Shown: piece after piece, positions 57,646 through 64,000 of the stretch | Position numbering within the stretch: position 1 is the first letter of the stretch | Layout of the letters: each line of letters opens with the position of its first letter | From: Umbilicaria muhlenbergii | Taxonomy: Eukaryota; Ascomycota; Lecanoromycetes; Umbilicariales; Umbilicariaceae | Assembly: GCA_000611775.1 (NCBI GenBank) | Contig: KK106982.1 | Span: 5,474,391 to 5,538,390 of the forward strand | Reading direction: 5' to 3' | Length of the DNA stretch: 64,000 nt | Position numbers and translations under genes: made by a program | The notes under the pieces: model-generated | What the model was told of the DNA's origin: nothing | Databases searched by the model: none | Seen by the model: the letters and a program-made list of their open reading frames with translations, nothing else

Positions 57646-59283
57646 AATGAAATTAATTCGAAAACGTTGGAGACTGAAGGACGGAGACTGTCCATCACGT
57701 TCTAACAGAGACTGTCGCTTCAAATGGTTCAAATAATGGGAGGGAATTCAAAGGAGGGCAATGAAATAATATGTATTAATAGAGCGACGTTATCAGGGCT
57801 GTGTTTGTGACACCAGCCCTAAGCGCCTCACAGGCGTCCTTTCAAACGAAAATGACTATTTTCGCTTAGTTGGAACTGCCCCTGCCCCCTCCTTTTTCTC
57901 TGCGCTTTCTCCACCCTTTCCCACTATCATGTTTTGTCTTTCACGACATGAAGCCCTTATACGTTATAGCTAATTCTTCTGTTCTTGATGAGCCAAATAA
58001 GAAAGATACGCCTAGCAGAAAAAGCCCTGAAACAGGCTGCCAAAAATATTTATGGGAAGGATACCTCGAAAGCAGCTTTCTGACGAATAAATACCTTAGT
58101 TGCTACCAGATCCTCTCACCGTGAAGATATGAATTCAGGCTGAATAAGAACAGCCTGGCGGCCTCGGCCTCTCAACCTTGCTCGATTAGTTAGCTGCCCC
58201 ACATACGGAGCGTAGGCAAACCATTAAGATGATTGGCAGTCTTTTGATAAGGAGGCCCCCTTCGATATCCTGTTAATGATGCGATGTCTGAAGATGGGCA
58301 GTGCGCACATGTGAAAGTCGAAGTCATTGAGCTCTGGCATTACGCTGTTGCAATTGCTGGACGACAAATTTCGTTCCTAGATCCCTGCATTTCTCTGTTC
58401 TAAAACTGGTGCTTATTTTTGTGGTGTGCCTGGGCGTTAACGCGACAGGATAGCTCTATATATTAAATATTCTGTTATGACCTTATATGTACCCTTCCTG
58501 GTTTTGATGAGAATTACAACATCAGTTGTGCGTATTCTTTTAGAGTCACTAGTTAATGAGTGTCGCAAAAGATTCGACGCCCTCAGTCATCGTGAAGAGA
58601 AAGATTTATTCCTTGGGGGCATGAAGACCTCATAAAGAGAAGGATCGTGCCACGTGTTAGCAAAAAGTGTCCAGATACCAAGCTATGGGTTATTGTAAGC
58701 TGACAGTCAGAGCTACGCAGGTGCAGACAGCAGGATGCGATTGGGGTATTATTCAAATCCCCGCGAATCCCCACAGAGAATTCCAAAGGATCTCATTTAC
58801 CTTCTCTGCCGAGCCGCGGGCAGAGGTTTGAGTGTCAGATGACAGTGTTCAAGTATTGTAGCAATCCTACCATCCTGCTTGATCCATGTGCGACGTCAGG
58901 ATGCTAGAGAATGGCGTCAGCTGACCAAATCTAGGCAAGAAACAGGATCTCGACATCCCGCTTCATACGCCTTGTTGCCATTTGGTCCCTAGTTATGGAC
59001 GTCGGAGAGGACAAGCTTGATGGCCCTGCTCCGCTGCTGCGTTAAAGTTCCACCGCGATAGTGGTCTTCTTACGGTCGAGGCATTACGGCTGACGGCCCC
59101 CAATCCCCATGGCTATAAGTACATTTCCTCCTGAATCACTCCCCGCGATCCTTTCTGTTCTACTCTTCATTTCCGTTTCACATATAGCAGCGTTGTGGAG
59201 ACCCTCTCAGTGCCCCTTTCTCTCCATCCTTGATCTCATACCCTAAATCTTTACTTACCAACCATCCCCTACATCCCTCCGCC
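57646..59283. other. 1.6-kb spacer, no gene seen
   Basis: AT-richer in 57740-58620, with no recognisable protein or transposon motif. The last part has a possible TATA-like GGCTATAAGT at about 59112 and a C/T-rich leader before the GH128-type gene. Confidence 0.5.
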
Positions 59284-60027
59284 ATGGCCACCCACAAACG
59301 CTGCCTCCTCTGGGACTGGACCAACACCGAAGGCGTCCCCTGGGCCATGGACAAAGTCAACTTCGGAGGCCCTATAGTATCCGTAAGCAACTGGAACACC
59401 TGGGCGCCCCCCGAGCTCAAAAACCGCGCCCCCTTCCGCCCCATGATCCACGATATGGGAGCGCTCTCCGGCGACGACTGGACTCGCATTAGCGCTTGCC
59501 AAAACCAAATTATCCTTTACTTCAACGAGCCGGAGCGCAACGGCATTTCAGCCGAGCAGGCTGCGGATATCTGGTTCCAGCAGATCGTACCTTTGAGAAA
59601 CGAAAAGCAGAACAAGCTCGTCAGCCCGTCTTGCGCCAGTGATACGAATGGCCAGGAGTGGATTACGGACTTCATGAACCGCGTCGCGAGCGCTCCGCCG
59701 GATTTTCTCGGACTGCATTACTATGGCACGGATCCTAATGCAGCGATCCAGTACTTGGAGGACATGCACGCCAAGTTTCCGAACCAGGCGATCTATGTCT
59801 CGGAAATTGCGTCCATCTCGCGAGACTATAATGAGGTGCTTTCTTTTACGGTAGACGTTGCGAATTGGATGGATACGACGGGGTGGGTGTTTGAGTATGG
59901 GTTTTTTGGGTGTATGAGACAGGTGGCAGATGCGTTTGTCAGTCCTGAGGCGCAGTTGATGAATTCGGATGGGAGTTTCACGGATTTGATGTACAAGCTG
60001 ATGTATGATGAGCCAATGCACACTTGA
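59284..60027 (+). CDS. Glycoside hydrolase family 128-like (Asl1-type) protein
   Basis: A single frame of 247 aa from the ATG at 59284 in good context (CGCCATGG). Motifs of the Glyco_hydro_cc/GH128 fold: CLLWDWTNTEG at the start, VSNWNTWAPPEL, then IILYFNEPERNGIS (probable acid/base Glu), LGLHYYGTDPNAAIQYLEDM and AIYVSEIASISRDYNE (probable nucleophile Glu), ending in WVFEYGFFGCMRQVADAFVS. Known GH128 members act on beta-1,3-glucan; that activity is inferred. No signal peptide is visible, although many relatives are secreted or wall-bound, so this copy may be cytosolic or exported by another route. Confidence 0.9.
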   Translation: MATHKRCLLWDWTNTEGVPWAMDKVNFGGPIVSVSNWNTWAPPELKNRAPFRPMIHDMGALSGDDWTRISACQNQIILYFNEPERNGISAEQAADIWFQQIVPLRNEKQNKLVSPSCASDTNGQEWITDFMNRVASAPPDFLGLHYYGTDPNAAIQYLEDMHAKFPNQAIYVSEIASISRDYNEVLSFTVDVANWMDTTGWVFEYGFFGCMRQVADAFVSPEAQLMNSDGSFTDLMYKLMYDEPMHT

Positions 60028-61475
60028 GCAGCGTGAGGATGCTGTTTTGGTTCGAGGCTGCAGAGAGCAATGGAAGGCAAGGTTTTCTTCTGTTGTTGGC
60101 TTAGCAACACCACTGGAGTTCTGAGGACGTCTTCTAGCGGGCGATTGCGTTTTGCATGAAACATCATATTCTACGTGTTCTCTCTTCGCAAGTAGATGCA
60201 GGTAGTACGAAGAACCTCTTGTCGTAGCACAGTTAGTCAAAGTCCATTGACTCCATGATGATTTGGTAGATCACAATCTAGGGCTAGTTGCCACACTAGC
60301 CCCATGGTCGTCCCGCCATTTTCCCTTGCCATTCTCGGGCTACGAAATGCAAGGAGCAAAGATAGATCAACAGCTCATGACCCTTGTTATGGTCCCCGCC
60401 TTCGATATTGGTCCAATTTGTACACTCCAATGGAACTCCGCAATTTTCCGACCACAGCTTGTCAAGAACCACAAGCGCGCATGTGGCAAGGAAAAGAAAG
60501 CAGTCTGCTACGCCTCGACTCACCTTGCTTCCGTTTCACTGTGCCCTACAACAGGTCTCGAAACCAAATATCTGATTAGCAGGCTAAGCCAGGCACCACG
60601 TTGATAACCTTGCTAGAGCGTACACGACGACAAGGATATTCGACTGCTCCACGCTCCACATCCTTGTCCTGACACACGCTTAACCTGCGCCAAGCTGCTT
60701 CGAACGAATAAAACGCCGGCTTGGCTGTCGCAAGGACAACCTAACGCTCCTTTGACACCCACACGCGAGATTAAACACCAACCCTAAGCGCGGCAAAGCT
60801 GTACCTGGCCCTTTTCAATGCTCCGCGCAAGGAACGTGCCGTGGTGCATAGCCCACCACCTGTGCGACAGAGTGGAAGCATCTCTGCGCTGGATTTGTGG
60901 CAGCGACGTAAGGTCGGCGCGGGCGGGATGGGCGCAGTAAGAGACCACACCGTAGACGGACGATGCGACGGAAGGTTCTGACAACTGCCGTGGGCTGGGC
61001 GAGGTTTCATAAGGACTGTGCCATCCTGCCATTCTTCTGCGCTTGCATGGCCCTCTCTTCTGTCCTTATTGTCGCTCCTTCATTGCTTCCCTTGCTGTCG
61101 CTGTCACTCTATCCATCAGCTTGTCGCGATTGTTATTGTTGAGCAGTGCTCCTTCACATTCACTTCATTGTTGCCCTCGACAACTTGGCTTCACAACTCG
61201 CCTAGTGCGACTCGATCAGTTTCAACACCTCCACACCAGGACGTGACCACAGACACTGTTTGGATAAAACATACCTACCATTACGGAACAAACCCAATCG
61301 CAATCCCGCGCCTTCGATTCTCTCGATCCCCAATCTCACCAAATACAACACCTTCTCCAATACCCATCGCCTCACCACCTCATCTCGCCTCACGCGACAC
61401 ATCAACCCTATCGCAATCGCTTAATCCTCCAAACCTCCAACCCACCACCTCAACCTCAACCGCGTCCCCTCCACA
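60028..61475. other. 1.4-kb spacer, no gene seen
   Basis: Short overlapping frames on both strands (up to 188 aa, low complexity near 61018-61475). The last 200 bp are C/A/T-rich leader-like sequence for the next gene. Confidence 0.5.
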
Positions 61476-61991
61476 ATGCGCCACCTCTCCCCCTTCGTTC
61501 TCCTCCTCCCCGCCCTCCACCTCACCCTCACCCTCGCGCAATCCCCCACCGCCACCTCAACCACGACCTCCACAACGACCATAACGCGCACCCTCCTCAT
61601 CGCCGGCACAACCGCCACAGCGACCTACGTCTCCGTCATCCCCGGTCCTTCCTCTCCCTCCTCATCTCCGATGCCTAACCCATCCTCTCCATCCTCGTCA
61701 TTGTCCGCGCTCGCCTCCGCCGCTTCTTCCGCATCATCCTCGTCGTTATCAGCGGCGCAGGGATCACAAGCAAGTTCTTCCCACACGCCCTCGGGTCTCT
61801 CGTCGACGTTGGTGGCCGTGGCGTCGAGTGCAGTCGCGCAAGTACCGGCGGGGACGAGCACGACGACGGGGGTGAATGAAGCGACGATGAAGCCGTATTC
61901 GTTCCTAGGCGCAGCGGCGGGCGCGAGGGAGGTTTCGTGGGGGGTGGTTTTGGGAGCGGTGGGGGCGGCGGTGGGGGTGGTTGTGGTATGA
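61476..61991 (+). CDS. Secreted Ser/Thr-rich protein, GPI-anchor candidate
   Basis: A frame of 171 aa. It starts with a signal peptide (MRHLSPFVLLLPALHLTLTL then AQ), followed by Thr runs (TSTTTSTTTITRTLL), a long Ser/Ala/Pro-rich segment suited to O-glycosylation, and a hydrophobic C-terminus (SWGVVLGAVGAAVGVVVV) preceded by small residues, the layout of a GPI signal. No enzymatic domain. It is probably a short cell-wall or plasma-membrane surface protein. Codon use is strongly C-biased in the first half and G-biased at the end, also seen in the secreted-protein gene at 1961. Confidence 0.8.
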   Translation: MRHLSPFVLLLPALHLTLTLAQSPTATSTTTSTTTITRTLLIAGTTATATYVSVIPGPSSPSSSPMPNPSSPSSSLSALASAASSASSSSLSAAQGSQASSSHTPSGLSSTLVAVASSAVAQVPAGTSTTTGVNEATMKPYSFLGAAAGAREVSWGVVLGAVGAAVGVVVV

Positions 61992-63156
61992 GCATGGGGG
62001 AAAGGTGGGGGATGGGGTGGGTGACGGGGTGAGGAGGAGTGGGGTGTATTTATTGTTGCGGGTGGGGATTCGATGGGAATGTTTCGCTTCTTTGGTGCGG
62101 GCATGGAAGGGCTGCTAGGTGGAGGGTTGGGTCGGGGATGTTTTGCTAAGCCGAGGGTTGGATAGGGGACGTAGCGTGGGGAAGACTTTTACGCATTCTC
62201 GCTTCTTGGGTACAGGCACGGAATGGGGGGTTGGCTACGTGGAGGCTTGGATATGGGGAGCTGGGGTTGAGTGGGGTTGAGGTTTATGTCTTGATGTACT
62301 TTATGATATCCACATCTTCGTTGTTCGAGAAGGGTCAAGTGCCAGAAAAGCTTGAGTATGCTTGGCTGCGGACTCAGAAAATCTGAATTCTCAACGGGAA
62401 ACTTATTCATAGTATCACTCAAGCCAAAATCAGGCAAAAGGCAATCGCGGCCAGTGCGAGGTAGCTGTCTTGTAATACTATACAAACACCATATCATGAA
62501 AAGCAGACAACAGACTCAACTCAAGGGTAAGGCAGATGTGGGCTCCATTGAGGTGGCCGTTGCGGCCGTCCCGTTAGCGTAGAGGATATTCCAACCTCAC
62601 CTCTCGAGGATCCTCACCTTGCGCCAAAGGAGCACTACTCCTCGTATCCAACGTTGCACTCGTGGCTATCCAGAACAACGGTTACTCGTGACTCCTCAGA
62701 GCAGTTGTCCTCTCAATTGCGACAGAACTCCATTACTCAGCACCGTTGTACATGCATCGATGGCGGCCGGGGCTGACGACCTATGGCGTTATCGGTCGCC
62801 TGCATCAACAGGCTGGCGCAGTGCATGATACAGATAACGAGGATGGCCCCAGGAGCTCTACGTTGCGTAATCCTTGAACATCTTCGCGCTCGAGTGTTAT
62901 ATACTTTAATTGTGCGCACGGCGCTCTGTTGTCCACAAGTATCTTGATGGGAGATGTCGCCATATCGTTAGGCTTTGCGCAATGCTTGTTTCTCCATGAC
63001 CGCCGCCGCTTCGACCCCACATCTTGTGCCACTATACCCCTAGTGGGACATACATGATTAGGCTGTCTCTTATTCCTTATCAGTTCAGCATCTGTTCCTA
63101 TTCCTGCTTTCTCCAACCCGAGTCTCCGTCAACGTTCTTTGAATCAAGCGACCAAG
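61992..63156. other. 1.2-kb spacer, no gene seen
   Basis: Only short frames without motifs. It ends as the promoter and leader of the permease gene. Confidence 0.5.
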
Positions 63157-64000
63157 ATGGCATTCTGGCGCAAAGGACCATCGCTGGGCACGGTCATAGA
63201 AGAAAAGTCCCCAGCCGACGACATTTCCGGAGACGATGGCATCATTCGCGATGACGGACAGCTGGCGGCGGCGGATGCGCATCGTGTTGTGCAGCCTGGG
63301 GAGCTGACATTGGAAGAAGACACCGCGGGCGGGATGGGGAGGCATTTAGGGCTGTTCTCAACGACGTTTCTGATGTAAGATATCTGCTTGCTTATACGCC
63401 TGCTTGCATTGATGGGTATCTCCTGACAAGACAATGCAGCATCGGCCGCATCATCGGTTCAGGCATCTTCTCAACGCCATCATCTATAACCAGCAGTGTT
63501 GGAAGCGTCGGCGCCGCATTGATGCTATGGGTCCTCGGACTCTTGCTGTCGTGCGCAGGTCTCTGTGTCTGGCTGGAATTCGGGTGCATGTTCCCCAGAA
63601 GCGGCGGAGAGAAAGTGTACCTCGAGGCTGCCTACAAGCAGCCTCGGTTTCTGGCTACGGTGGTCTTTTCGACCCAGGCGATCTTACTCGGTTTTACAGG
63701 TGAGTGCGTCCCGTTTCTGTGGTTCCACACGGGCCAGAAACTTTCGTTGGAGGGGTATCGTTCTGATAGCTGTCACAGCATCTGGCTGCATCGTGTTCGC
63801 ACAGAACATACTAGTTGCAGCCAATCATAGCGTGACCGAATGGGGAAAGCGAGGGATAGCAATCGCGGTTATCGTCTTCGTCACCTGCATGCATACCTTT
63901 ACTCCCAACTGGGGAGTCAGGATCATGAACGCCCTTGGTTCTATCAAAGTCTTCATCCTCCTTTTCATAGTAGTTACGGGATGGGTAGTCCTCAGTGGCC
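63157..64000 (+). CDS. Amino-acid permease (MUP1/LAT-like), 5' part
   Basis: The window ends inside this gene. Exons 63157-63374, 63440-63699 and 63779 to the edge join in frame. A cytosolic N-terminus (MAFWRKGPSLGTVIEEKSPA) is followed by LGLFSTTFLIIGRIIGSGIF, the first-helix signature of the APC superfamily (G.IIGSGIF). Next come MLWVLGLLLSCAGLCVWLEF, RSGGEKVYLEAAYKQP, then FTASGCIVFAQNILVAANH and NWGVRIMNALGSIKVFILLF. The pattern is closest to fungal high-affinity methionine permeases; substrate specificity is inferred. Introns are 65 and 79 nt. The start at 63157 is preferred over an in-frame codon at 63139. Confidence 0.88.

Overview
This window looks like nuclear DNA of a filamentous ascomycete, most likely a Dothideomycete. 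Genes lie on both strands with short spacers. Introns are mostly 43-110 nt with GTRNGT donors, CTAAC/CTGAC-like branch sites and YAG or AAG acceptors. Several families are fungal in character: POP7, SPC19, ATP18 (Atp18-type subunit j), SSZ1, an FHA/STRIPAK protein, a HeLo-like/NACHT/ankyrin receptor and GH128. All exon joins were read by eye and checked for phase; no database search was possible, so product names rest on recognised motifs. The fungal class is an inference.

Layout. 1-7.5 kb: a repeat-bearing spacer, a secreted-protein-like gene whose two exons do not close in frame, a long pyrimidine tract and a Gly/Ser/Thr/His-rich hydrophilin-like gene. 7.5-20.2 kb: a PA-TM-RING ubiquitin ligase (-), an orthodox aquaporin (+), a tiny three-exon selenoprotein-K-family gene with Cys (-), a SPOUT1/CENP-32 RNA methyltransferase (+) and a DHA1-type MFS transporter (+). 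21-33 kb: CWC25 (-) and COP9 subunit 2 (+) head to head, an otubain (+), ATP18 (-) and SPC19 (+) head to head, and an eight-exon RHO3 GTPase (+) with three exons of 15-18 nt and a two-base N run in one intron.

34.4-41.6 kb: a seven-exon NLR-like receptor (-) of about 1,425 aa, then POP7 (-) and lipoate octanoyltransferase (+) head to head. 41.65-44.6 kb: a striking non-coding array of about 22 units, each holding a near-constant 19-bp core, with unit-length classes of about 177, 107, 187-217, 152 and 94 bp. 45.6-53 kb: an FHA/coiled-coil/tail-anchor protein (-), then RRP40 (-) and SSZ1 (+) head to head. 54-64 kb: a DHCR24/DWF1-like FAD oxidoreductase (+), a membrane-protein gene with an in-frame stop (-), a GH128-type glucanase-like protein (+), a GPI-anchor candidate (+) and the 5' part of an amino-acid permease (+).

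The genes do not form one pathway or a secondary-metabolite cluster. The recurring theme is core RNA, protein and chromosome machinery arranged in head-to-head pairs (CWC25/CSN2, ATP18/SPC19, POP7/LIPB, RRP40/SSZ1). The best candidates for undescribed biology are the 3-kb core-repeat array and the NLR-like gene 2.6 kb from it.
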